A DNA stretch of 17,051 nt, from contig JAAYZJ010000229.1 in NCBI GenBank assembly GCA_012514915.1, forward strand, positions 1 through 17,051, in the 5' to 3' direction. Below are positions 8,295 to 14,949 of the stretch, one piece after another (positions within the stretch are counted from its first letter, which is position 1; every line of letters starts with the position of its first letter). The DNA is from Lentisphaerota bacterium (lineage in GTDB: Bacteria > Verrucomicrobiota > Kiritimatiellia > RFP12 > JAAYLN01). Both the position numbers and the translations under genes were made by a program. The notes below the pieces were generated by a model. It had not been told where the DNA came from. It did not search any database and saw only the letters and a program-made list of their open reading frames with translations.

Positions 8295-9211
8295 GCGTTC
8301 CGCTCCTTCCCGGCGGCACGGTCGCGGTGCAGCCGCCGCGCGAGCGACCCGCCCCACCCCAGCTTGTGGCGCAGGACGGCGTAGGGATCGCCGCCGGCCA
8401 GACCGGCCAGGCGGATGATGACCGCGGACTGCTCGATCTCGACCCAGTCGCCAAGATCCAGCGACCCGCATTCCCGGCCATCGAGGGCCAGCAACAGCGG
8501 CACGGGCGCCGCCAGGCAGCGGAGGACGATCCGGCAATCGGCGGGAATCACCAGCGGCCGCGCCCCGAGCGAATGGGGACAGATCACATTGATGACCCGC
8601 GCCGCCGTCTCGGGCATCAGCACCGGACCGCCCGCCGCCAGCGAATAGGCGGTCGATCCGGTCGACGTCGCGACGATCACGCCGTCGCAGGCATAGTCGG
8701 TCACGGGGGTGCCGTCGAGTTCCAGGCCGATGTGCACCAGACGCGCGCACGTGCCGCGCGAGAGGACGACATCATTGAGCGCGCTCAGGCCAACCGGTGT
8801 CCGCGCGCCGTCCGCGCGGACGAGGGTCGCGCCCAGCGTGCTGCGCTCGCTGACCGCGAAGCGATCCTCGCGCAGCGCCAGGAGGGCATCGTCGAAATGG
8901 GCCTCGTCCACGCTGGTCAGATAGCCCAGCGAACCGATGTTGAGCCCCATGATCGGAAGGCGGGCATCCTCCAGCTCATGCGCCGCCTGCAGCAGCGTGC
9001 CGTCGCCGCCCAGCACGATGACGGCCTCGACGCGGCCGGCCAACGCCCGCACCAGGCCGACCGTTTCCAGTTCCGTGCGTTGCGCCAGCGCGCCGGTGGC
9101 GGCGTCGGCGACCAGCCGCAACCCCAGACGCCCCGCCGTGTCGCACACCCGCCGCACGGCATCGGCGGCATGTGCATTGGCGGTGTTGGCGGTGAGTCCG
9201 ACGGTTTGCAT
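8291..9211 (-). CDS. nadK: NAD kinase
   Basis: A 306-residue ATP-NAD kinase that phosphorylates NAD to NADP in the cytoplasm. Diagnostic motifs are present: IVLGGDGTLL (65-74, with the GGDGT signature and Asp70), GSLGYL (93-98), the LNDVVLSRG block (145-153) and CDGVIVATSTGSTAYSLAAGGP (175-196 region). The family's C-terminal LALDGRE (241-247) is also present. The ATG at 9211 overlaps the aspS stop as TGATG, so initiation is probably coupled to termination of aspS; only a weak purine-rich stretch precedes it. The 3' end overlaps the rny start by 4 nt. The C-terminal tail after residue 285 is basic and not part of the conserved fold. Confidence 0.96.
   Translation of the reverse strand: MQTVGLTANTANAHAADAVRRVCDTAGRLGLRLVADAATGALAQRTELETVGLVRALAGRVEAVIVLGGDGTLLQAAHELEDARLPIMGLNIGSLGYLTSVDEAHFDDALLALREDRFAVSERSTLGATLVRADGARTPVGLSALNDVVLSRGTCARLVHIGLELDGTPVTDYACDGVIVATSTGSTAYSLAAGGPVLMPETAARVINVICPHSLGARPLVIPADCRIVLRCLAAPVPLLLALDGRECGSLDLGDWVEIEQSAVIIRLAGLAGGDPYAVLRHKLGWGGSLARRLHRDRAAGKERNA
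8303..8308 (-). promoter_or_regulatory. Strong Shine-Dalgarno that fixes the TTG start of rny
   Basis: AAGGAG on the minus strand, inside the end of nadK, stands 8 nt upstream of the TTG at 8294. It is one of the best ribosome binding sites in the window. It decides the rny start in the absence of any ATG in the right place. Confidence 0.8.
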
Positions 9212-11025
9212 CACGGCTCTTTCTGCGCCGGCGGCGCCTTGGCCTGGCCGGCCTCGCGCGGGGCGCCGCGCAACTGGATGTGGAGTTCCCGCAGCTGTTT
9301 CTCGCTGACGGTGGCGGGGGCCTGCATCATCAGGTCCTGCGCCTTCTGGTTCATCGGGAAGGCGATGACCTCGCGGATGTTCTCCTCGCCGGCCAGCAGC
9401 ATGACCATCCGGTCGATGCCCGGCGCGATGCCACCGTGCGGCGGGGCGCCGTAGCGGAAGGCGTTCAAGAGGCAGCCGAAACGCGACTCGACATCCTCCC
9501 GGCTGTAGCCGGCGAGGGCGAAGGCCTTGTACATGATCTCGGGACTGTGGTTGCGGATGGCGCCGCTGGAGAGCTCGACCCCGTTGCAGACGACGTCGTA
9601 CTGGTAGGCGAGGATCGAGAGCGGATCGGCCGCATCCAGCGCCTCCAGACCGCCCTGGGGCATCGAGAAGGGATTGTGCGAAAACGCAACGGCCCCCGTC
9701 TCGCTGTCGCGCTCGTACATCGGGAAATCGACGATCCAGCAGAAGCGGAAGACGTCCTTCTCGACGCGCCCCAGGTCGCGGCCGAGCTTGCAGCGGATAT
9801 CGCCCCCCACACGGGCGGCGGCCGACGCCTCGTCGCAGAAGAAGAACATCACGTCGCCGTCGCGCATGGCGCCGGCCTGCGCGAGGGCGCCCAGCTCCGC
9901 GTCCGTCAGGAACTTGCGGATCGGCCCCTTGACGACGTCGCCATCCCAGACGAGGTAGGCCAGCCCCTTGGCGCCGAGACCCATCGCGTACTCGACGAGC
10001 TTGTCGAAGAAACTGCGCGGCTGCGTCTTGATCCCGGGAACCGGCAGGGCCCGCACGACGGCGCCCGAGGCGATCGCGCCGGCAAAGGCCTTGAAGCCCG
10101 ACTGCCGAAAGACCTCCGTGACATCGCACATCTCGAGCGGAATGCGCAGATCGGGCTTGTCGCTGCCGTACTTCAGCATCGCCTCGCGGTAGGGAATGCG
10201 GCGCCAGGGGGCGGAATCGACCGTCTTGCCGGAGAACCGCGTGAACGTGCTGTGCAGAACCGACTCGACGACGGCGAAGACCTCGTCCTGCGTGACGAAC
10301 GACATCTCGATGTCGAGCTGGTAGAACTCGCCGGGCGAGCGGTCGGCACGGGCGTCCTCGTCGCGGAAGCAGGGGGCGATCTGGAAGTAGCGGTCGAAGC
10401 CGCCGACCATCAGGAGCTGCTTGAACATCTGCGGCGCCTGCGGCAGGGCGTAGAACTTGCCGGGATGCACGCGGCTCGGCACGAGGTAGTCGCGCGCCCC
10501 TTCGGGCGAGCTGCTCGTGAGGATCGGTGTCTGGTACTCGTGGAAGCCCTGCGCTTCCATCTGACGGCGCACGTGCGAGATCACCCCCGAGCGCAGCAGC
10601 AGGTTGCGGTGAACCCGGTCGCGGCGGATGTCCAGAAAGCGGTATTTGAGCCGCGCCTCCTCGCCCGCCTCCTCCTCGCCCGCCAGGACAAGCGGCAGCA
10701 CCTCGGCGACCGATTCGACCGTGCAGGCCTCCGCGACCAGCTCGACCTCCCCGGTGGGGATGTCGGGATTGACCGTCTCGGGGTCGCGCCGGGTGACGGA
10801 GCCGGTCACCGTGATGACGCTCTCGACATGCAGCCGGGTGAGCTCGTCGAAGAACGGGCGGCTCGGATGGACGACGACCTGCGTGACGCCGTAGTGGTCG
10901 CGCAAGTCGATGAAGAGGATGCCGCCGTGGTCGCGCTTGCGGAAGACCCAGCCGGAGAGGCGGGCCGTATCGCCGGCGTGTGTGGCGCGTAACTCGTTGC
11001 AGGTGTGCGTTCGGTAGATGTGCAT
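9211..11025 (-). CDS. aspS: Aspartyl-tRNA synthetase
   Basis: A 604-residue bacterial-type AspRS, a class II enzyme that charges tRNA with aspartate. The N-terminal OB-fold anticodon-binding domain (1-110) contains LSGWVFRKRDHGG and FIDLRDHYGVTQVV. The catalytic core shows KYRFLDIRR, TSSSPEGARDYLVPSR (170-185), the motif 2 arginine region CFRDEDARADRSPGEFYQL (219-237) and motif 3 GIAPGIDRMVMLL. The GAD insertion domain of bacterial enzymes lies between motifs 2 and 3. The ATG at 11025 starts at the family's usual MxxYRTHTC; an in-frame TTG at 11049 would add eight residues but has no ribosome binding site. The C-terminal tail is rich in Ala, Pro and Lys. This is the first gene of a five-gene minus-strand operon. 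Whether the enzyme discriminates Asp from Asn tRNA cannot be decided here. Confidence 0.97.
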   Translation of the reverse strand: MHIYRTHTCNELRATHAGDTARLSGWVFRKRDHGGILFIDLRDHYGVTQVVVHPSRPFFDELTRLHVESVITVTGSVTRRDPETVNPDIPTGEVELVAEACTVESVAEVLPLVLAGEEEAGEEARLKYRFLDIRRDRVHRNLLLRSGVISHVRRQMEAQGFHEYQTPILTSSSPEGARDYLVPSRVHPGKFYALPQAPQMFKQLLMVGGFDRYFQIAPCFRDEDARADRSPGEFYQLDIEMSFVTQDEVFAVVESVLHSTFTRFSGKTVDSAPWRRIPYREAMLKYGSDKPDLRIPLEMCDVTEVFRQSGFKAFAGAIASGAVVRALPVPGIKTQPRSFFDKLVEYAMGLGAKGLAYLVWDGDVVKGPIRKFLTDAELGALAQAGAMRDGDVMFFFCDEASAAARVGGDIRCKLGRDLGRVEKDVFRFCWIVDFPMYERDSETGAVAFSHNPFSMPQGGLEALDAADPLSILAYQYDVVCNGVELSSGAIRNHSPEIMYKAFALAGYSREDVESRFGCLLNAFRYGAPPHGGIAPGIDRMVMLLAGEENIREVIAFPMNQKAQDLMMQAPATVSEKQLRELHIQLRGAPREAGQAKAPPAQKEP

Positions 11026-11060
11026 GCCAAGATCCAGAAAGTCAGTCAACGTGACGGAGC

Positions 11061-11089
11061 ATTGTAACAGGCCACCGGCCGGCAGGGAA
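11061..11089 (-). promoter_or_regulatory. Extended -10 promoter for the aspS operon
   Basis: The minus strand carries TGTTACAAT at 11069-11061, an extended -10 element with one mismatch to TGNTATAAT. Seventeen nt upstream stands a weak -35, TTCCCT (11089-11084). Predicted initiation near 11054 gives a short leader of about 29 nt to the ATG at 11025. No competing promoter of similar quality is visible inside the operon. Confidence 0.45.
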
Positions 11090-11229
11090 CTTGAAATTCA
11101 CGGGGCGGTGTAATCGGGTTGGACGACAGGGGATGCGAAGGATGAGCATGCATCCGTGGGCAAGCGGTGGCGAAGTTCGGACGTTCGCCCGGTGGAGCCA
11201 ACACATGTGGTTCTATCGGCACAGCCGCG

Positions 11230-11345
11230 TCGGAGTCCCGCCTTCAGGCGGCAGTCGCCAAGGGGCTTCAGCCCCGTGTACCGTCCCCATCCCACGGGTC
11301 CCGGGCCTGTGGGCCCTCGCTGGATTCCGGCCGAAGCCGGAAGCA
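11230..11345. repeat. Cluster of REP-like inverted repeats
   Basis: Four short perfect hairpins follow one another: CCGCC-TTCA-GGCGG (11239-11252 region), GGGGC-TTCA-GCCCC (11262-11275), GGGCC-TGTG-GGCCC (11303-11316) and TTCCGGC-CGAA-GCCGGAA (11325-11342). The last, preceded by TGGA, resembles the widespread REP family whose chance translations read PASAGIQ or similar. The first two share the loop TTCA. The element lies in a 376-nt gene-free stretch (11026-11401). The rest of that stretch holds only the aspS promoter and weak inverted repeats. Open frames here on both strands (about 100 aa each way) have repeat-type composition and no recognisable protein. Some hairpins may also end transcription from the gene stopping at 11402. 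Confidence 0.6.
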
Positions 11346-11401
11346 CGCAGATGCCTGGCCCTATGGATGTTCCGTCTTCGGATGATTTTCCCGGCATGCT
11401 T

Positions 11402-12367
11402 TTAGAGGCGCCCTTTGCGCTGCAGTTCGCGCAGCGTGGTGGTCAGAAACGACTCGGCCAGGGTGTTGTCCAGCGTGACATCGAACCCGACGCTCGGTCC
11501 GTCGGAGCGGATACGGATCGACTGGGCGAGCGCGGCCCACTGCGGCTCGGAGGCGGCACGGAAGGCGGCCATGGCCTGCAGGCCCGTCAGCATCTGCGCC
11601 AGATTGGCTGCCGCGGTGGCGTCGGCCGTCCGTGCCACGAGGCTGATCCCCAGACGCTGGTCCGGCAACGCACGGGCATGGAGCGCAATGCCGGTGGCCT
11701 GCGCGAACATCGCCGACTCGGGGAGCAGGCGCATCAGCGCCTGGCCATCGCGGGCCAGCAGCGACAGCATCGCGCCGGAACCGGTACCGGAGCCGTCCCC
11801 GAAAGCCCGGAACGTGGCGAGGTCGGTCCCCGGCTTGGCGAGCTCGCGGGCCACGGTGGCGACCGCGGCAGCATCCTCACCCACGCACAGGCGACGGCCG
11901 GCAACGTGAGCAAACAACGGCAGGCCCAGCCGATCAGCCCGCAGCCCCAGCAAGGAGACACCGTCGCGGGTCAGAGCATGGAAACCGGGCTGCTGACGGG
12001 CGAGCGCCAGCAGGCGGGCCTCGTTCCAGCGCCCCTCGACCAGCAGCACCTGGTTCGTGGCGTCGAGGCCGATCAGCGTGACCCGCTGCAGATCGGCCGT
12101 CGGATTGATGCCCGCCTCCTGCGCCCGCTGCCTCCAGTGCGCGACGCGGCGGCCGACCTCGCCGGGTGCCGCCGCGTAGAGGCGCTGAAACACCGGCCAG
12201 GCCGTGACGGCAGCCATCCGTCCCTGCAGCAGCCAAGCCGATGCCCCCGGCACGCCGTCCAGACTACCTTCAGCCGCCTGCCGTCCGGCCGGTTCGGCCG
12301 CCAAGGCGCCGAAGTTCCCCAGAAGGCCGATCGCTATCAATCCCGCGCCTATGACGTGGTTACGCAT
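11402..12367 (-). CDS. Secreted protein of unknown function
   Basis: A 321-residue protein that I do not recognise by name. The ATG at 12367 is preceded by GAGGAG (4-5 nt spacing). A signal peptide with a hydrophobic core (about 5-22) follows and likely ends at ALA|A or LAA|E near residue 23, so the mature protein is exported. The body is rich in Ala, Leu and Arg and has alternating strands and helices: PTADLQRVTLIGLDATNQVLL near 92-112, then VEGRWNEARLLALARQQPG, then a stretch reading like a score comparison domain (LFAHVAGRRLCVGEDAAAVATVARELA). The pattern 'residue N of a defined load, value of a difference, loss per item' recalls uncharacterised exported proteins seen in Planctomycetes and Verrucomicrobia, but I could not verify this. 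No cysteine motif, lipobox or catalytic triad is evident. It is a single-gene unit between two palindrome-rich spacers. Confidence 0.75.
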   Translation of the reverse strand: MRNHVIGAGLIAIGLLGNFGALAAEPAGRQAAEGSLDGVPGASAWLLQGRMAAVTAWPVFQRLYAAAPGEVGRRVAHWRQRAQEAGINPTADLQRVTLIGLDATNQVLLVEGRWNEARLLALARQQPGFHALTRDGVSLLGLRADRLGLPLFAHVAGRRLCVGEDAAAVATVARELAKPGTDLATFRAFGDGSGTGSGAMLSLLARDGQALMRLLPESAMFAQATGIALHARALPDQRLGISLVARTADATAAANLAQMLTGLQAMAAFRAASEPQWAALAQSIRIRSDGPSVGFDVTLDNTLAESFLTTTLRELQRKGRL

Positions 12368-12382
12368 GCAACTCCTCGCTAC

Positions 12383-12416
12383 GTCCCTGAATTGGGACTA
12401 CTCGGTTAGTTTAGCA
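12383..12416 (-). promoter_or_regulatory. Possible promoter and leader hairpin of the secreted unknown protein
   Basis: The minus strand shows TGCTAAACT at 12416-12408, an extended -10 with TAAACT matching 4 of 6, but no convincing -35. Downstream, GTCCC-AATTCA-GGGAC (12398-12383) forms a 5-bp hairpin in the predicted leader of about 34 nt, which could be an operator or RNA element. The evidence is weak. Confidence 0.3.
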
Positions 12417-12451
12417 CATACGACCCCCGCCTTGCACCCACGCAGTTGCCC

Positions 12452-12498
12452 CGTTCCCGTTCCCGAACGGGTTGCTACCGCCGCAGGCGGCGGGAACG
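12452..12498. repeat. Nested inverted repeats between thrC and the secreted unknown gene
   Basis: CGTTCCCG occurs at 12452-12459 and again at 12458-12465, and its complement CGGGAACG stands at 12491-12498. Inside are CCCGTT-CCCG-AACGGG (12456-12471) and CCGCC-GCA-GGCGG (12478-12490). The arms overlap, so alternative folds compete. The layout is REP- or BIME-like and similar in style to the cluster at 11230-11345. Confidence 0.5.
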
Positions 12499-12507
12499 CG
12501 CGCGCAG

Positions 12508-12570
12508 TCAAAAAAGAGGCGCCTGGAAGCGGATAGGGCACCCGTCCGTTTGCGACCAGCGTATCCGCTA
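12508..12570 (-). terminator. Possible terminator of thrC
   Basis: On the minus strand, AGCGGATA (12569-12562, overlapping the thrC stop codon) pairs perfectly with TATCCGCT (12535-12528). The palindrome AGGCGCCT (12524-12517) follows, then six T residues (12515-12510). The T tract is 12 nt from the long stem, so the intrinsic terminator is not canonical. Confidence 0.4.
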
Positions 12571-13959
12571 GTGCCTGTTCAGGGCCGTCTCGAGATAGGC
12601 GGCCACCGCGCCGCGCGAGGCGGGCAGCTGCGTGCAGCGGGTGGGTCTGTCCGCCAGCTCATCGAGCAGCGGGTGGTGCGCGAGATCGTCGCCGGTCGCC
12701 TGCCGGATAGCCTCGCCGAACTTGGCGGGGTGCGCCGTCGCCAGGCAGATGGTCGGCACCGAACGGTCGCTCCGTTGGCGGGCGACATGGACGCCCACGG
12801 CCGTGTGGGGATCGAGCAAATAGTGGTGGCGCACCCAGATTTCGCGGATCGTCGCGAGGGTCGACGCCGTGTCGCCGCTTCCCGCCACCATCACGGGATC
12901 GTCGAGCGGAGCCTGGTTGGCGGTCAGCGCGAGGGCGCTGGTCCGCCGGAAGGTTTCCATCCAGCCGCGGACCAGGGCGGCATCGCCCTCGGCCCGGTAG
13001 TAGAGGTAGCGCTCGAAGTTGCTGGCCACCTGGATGTCCATCGAGGGACTCAGGGTGGCCGCCACCTCGCCCACCCGGTAGACGCCGCTTGCGAAACAGC
13101 GCGCGAGAATGTCGTTTTCGTTCGTCGCCAGGATCAGTCGGTCGATGGGCAGCCCCATGCGCCAGGCCATGTAGCCGGCGAAAATATCGCCAAAATTGCC
13201 CGTCGGCACGCTGAAGCGGACGGAGGAACTTCCGGTCCGCTCCATCACGCGGAAGGCGGCGTAAAAGTAGTAGACGATCTGTGCGACGACGCGGGCCCAG
13301 TTGATCGAGTTGATCACGCCCAGGGAGTGGCGATCGCGGAAGGGGAGGTCGCCCAGGAGGCTCTTGACGATGGTCTGACAGTCGTCGAAGGTGCCGTCGA
13401 GCGCGAGGTTGTGGACGTTGCCGTCGAGCACGGAGGTCATCTGGAGCGCCTGGACGGGGCTGATGCGGCCGTGCGGATGGAGCACGAAGATGCGCATGCG
13501 GCGGCGGCCGCGGATCCCCTGGATGGCGGCGCTGCCGGTGTCGCCGCTGGTGGCCGCGACGATGTTGAGTTCCCGCCCCCCGTCGCCGAGAACCTCCTCG
13601 AAGAGGTTGCCGAGGACCTGCAGGGCCAGATCCTTGAAGGCCAACGTCGGCCCGTGGAAGAGTTCGAGCATGTGCAGATCGCCGATCTGGACGACCGGCG
13701 TGACCTCGGGATGCCGAAACGCCGCGTAACTGCGGCGGATCAGACTGCGGAGGGTTGCCGCGTCGAGATCGTCGGCGTAGAGACGGATGATCTCGAAGGC
13801 CAGGTCGGCATATCCGAGCGACGCCCACTCGGCCAGACGGCCGCGGACATCGGGAATCTCGGCCGGCAGCAACAGGCCGCCGTCGCGCGCGAGCCCGGCC
13901 AGAATCGTCGTGCGGAAAGACAGCCTTTCGCCGCCTCCCCGGGTGCTCAAATAGTCCAT
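12568..13959 (-). CDS. thrC: Threonine synthase
   Basis: A 463-residue PLP enzyme converting O-phosphohomoserine to threonine, the last step of threonine synthesis. It belongs to the longer bacterial class with an N-terminal Thr_synth_N domain: MDYLSTRGGGERLSF at the start and RDGGLLLP at 25-32. The PLP lysine is Lys109 in GPTLAFKDLALQ. Phosphate and cofactor binding blocks are ATSGDTGSAA (136-145 region), NSINWARVVAQIVYYF (217-232) and PTGNFGDIFAGYMA (252-265). The ATG at 13959 begins exactly at the family's opening. No Shine-Dalgarno precedes it, and a -10 element lies only 6 nt upstream, so the mRNA may be leaderless. It diverges from the transporter-ferritin gene. No other threonine-pathway genes are in the window, so this copy stands outside a thr operon. 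Confidence 0.95.
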   Translation of the reverse strand: MDYLSTRGGGERLSFRTTILAGLARDGGLLLPAEIPDVRGRLAEWASLGYADLAFEIIRLYADDLDAATLRSLIRRSYAAFRHPEVTPVVQIGDLHMLELFHGPTLAFKDLALQVLGNLFEEVLGDGGRELNIVAATSGDTGSAAIQGIRGRRRMRIFVLHPHGRISPVQALQMTSVLDGNVHNLALDGTFDDCQTIVKSLLGDLPFRDRHSLGVINSINWARVVAQIVYYFYAAFRVMERTGSSSVRFSVPTGNFGDIFAGYMAWRMGLPIDRLILATNENDILARCFASGVYRVGEVAATLSPSMDIQVASNFERYLYYRAEGDAALVRGWMETFRRTSALALTANQAPLDDPVMVAGSGDTASTLATIREIWVRHHYLLDPHTAVGVHVARQRSDRSVPTICLATAHPAKFGEAIRQATGDDLAHHPLLDELADRPTRCTQLPASRGAVAAYLETALNRH

Positions 13960-13965
13960 GCCGGT

Positions 13966-13994
13966 ACGATAACGGGCACCCGATGAACTGTCGA
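13966..13994 (-). promoter_or_regulatory. thrC promoter placing the transcript start at the ATG
   Basis: The minus strand reads TCGACA (13994-13989, 5 of 6 to TTGACA), a 17-nt spacer and TATCGT (13971-13966, 4 of 6 to TATAAT). The A of the thrC ATG at 13959 is the seventh base after the -10, the usual position of transcription start, which agrees with the missing Shine-Dalgarno. Confidence 0.5.
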
Positions 13995-14039
13995 GGCGAA
14001 AGCGGCGGCAAGCCGATTCGAGTCCATGCATCGCCGGGA

Positions 14040-14069
14040 TTGACACGGCGCCAAGCGACCCGCTACAGT
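14040..14069 (+). promoter_or_regulatory. Sigma70-type promoter for the transporter-ferritin / apbE unit
   Basis: A perfect TTGACA at 14040-14045, an 18-nt spacer, and TACAGT at 14064-14069 (4 of 6 to TATAAT) form the clearest promoter in the window. Initiation near 14076 leaves a leader of about 73 nt before the ATG at 14149. The divergent thrC promoter lies about 45 bp away. Confidence 0.7.
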
Positions 14070-14148
14070 GGCATCCGCAACGCCGGTTTGTTGCCCAATG
14101 CCCGCTCCGACCTTCTGCCACGCTCGCGCGCCCCCGCAACGCATCAAT

Positions 14149-14895
14149 ATGAATATCCGTCTTTTTCTCAGCACCTTTCTCATGATTTTCCTGGCCGAAC
14201 TGGGCGACAAGACACAGTTGTCCGTCATCGGGCGCGTCACCGATCCCGCCACCAAGTGGACTGTTTTCGGCGCGTCGTCGCTGGCCCTCGTCTGCTCGAC
14301 CCTGATCGCCGTGCAGTTCGGCGGACTCCTGGCGCGCCATCTCGATCCTCGCATGATCAAGGTCGGCGCCGGCATCCTGTTTCTGACGATCGGATCCCTG
14401 GTGCTGATCGAAGGGCTGCGCCCGGCACCGGTGAGCGCCGCCGAAGCCGCTCCCGTCGGCGCACTCGGCCGCCTGGTGCTGAAGCAGGCAGCCCGGTTTG
14501 AGCGCGCGGCGGCCCGCGACTACCAGAAACTGGTTGCGCGCGCCACGCATCCCGAGGTACGCGCCATGCTGGACCAGTTGGCCCGCGCGGAGTCGGGGCA
14601 TCTGGAGACCGTAACCCGGCTGCAACGGGATATGGAGCCGATCATCCTGCCCGAAACCACCCTCGCGCACCTGCCACCCGCGGCGGCACTGACGCACGAT
14701 GTCGCGTCGAGCGAGGAACCCGTCCTGGGACATGCCATCGCCCATGAGGAGTGGACGGCCGCTTTCTACGCCCATCTGGCGCAGGTCACCGTGATTCCCT
14801 CCCTCAAACAGGCCTTTGCCGGGTTGGCAGCGGCGGAGACGCGGCATGCCGCCGATCTGCGGGCGTTGCAGCAACGCCTCACCGCGAACACCTGA
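14149..14895 (+). CDS. GDT1/UPF0016 transporter repeat fused to a ferritin-like diiron domain
   Basis: A 248-residue two-domain protein. Residues 1-90 are one repeat of the TMEM165/GDT1 (UPF0016) cation transporter family, whose members move Mn2+ or Ca2+ against protons. Three membrane segments are visible (about 4-27, 37-62, 69-90), and the signature is LAELGDKTQL at 15-24 with Glu17 and Asp20. After a short Ala/Pro linker, residues 108-243 form a rubrerythrin-type four-helix bundle with a complete diiron ligand set. This comprises Glu118 (Tyr125 one turn later), ExxH at Glu148-His151, Glu200/201 (Tyr207) and ExxH at Glu230-His233. The ATG at 14149 starts at the expected first membrane segment; the upstream Shine-Dalgarno is poor. 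Full-size GDT1 proteins have two such signatures, so this half-size protein probably dimerises, and a ferritin-like dimer would suit that. Expected location: inner membrane with the ferritin-like domain on one face. Inferred role: metal handling coupled to oxidation or peroxide reduction. Confidence 0.88.
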   Translation: MNIRLFLSTFLMIFLAELGDKTQLSVIGRVTDPATKWTVFGASSLALVCSTLIAVQFGGLLARHLDPRMIKVGAGILFLTIGSLVLIEGLRPAPVSAAEAAPVGALGRLVLKQAARFERAAARDYQKLVARATHPEVRAMLDQLARAESGHLETVTRLQRDMEPIILPETTLAHLPPAAALTHDVASSEEPVLGHAIAHEEWTAAFYAHLAQVTVIPSLKQAFAGLAAAETRHAADLRALQQRLTANT

Positions 14896-14949
14896 CGGCC
14901 GGGTGGACTCCCGCGGACCGTCTCCGGCTGATTGCCGATGGGCGCATCG

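Noticed and set aside
4576..10992. A chain of long plus-strand frames (4576-6690, 6687-8384, 8144-9454, 9280-10992) that looks like a second operon
   Set aside because: Each lies opposite xseA, ymdB, rny, nadK or aspS. The chaining follows from the codon bias of the real minus-strand operon.
11026..11049. In-frame TTG at 11049 as an alternative aspS start
   Set aside because: No Shine-Dalgarno, and the added residues are not part of AspRS N-termini.
11098..11397. Small frames of about 100 aa on both strands
   Set aside because: They coincide with the hairpin repeats and read as repeat-derived peptide (such as PASAGIQ). No RBS or homologue pattern.
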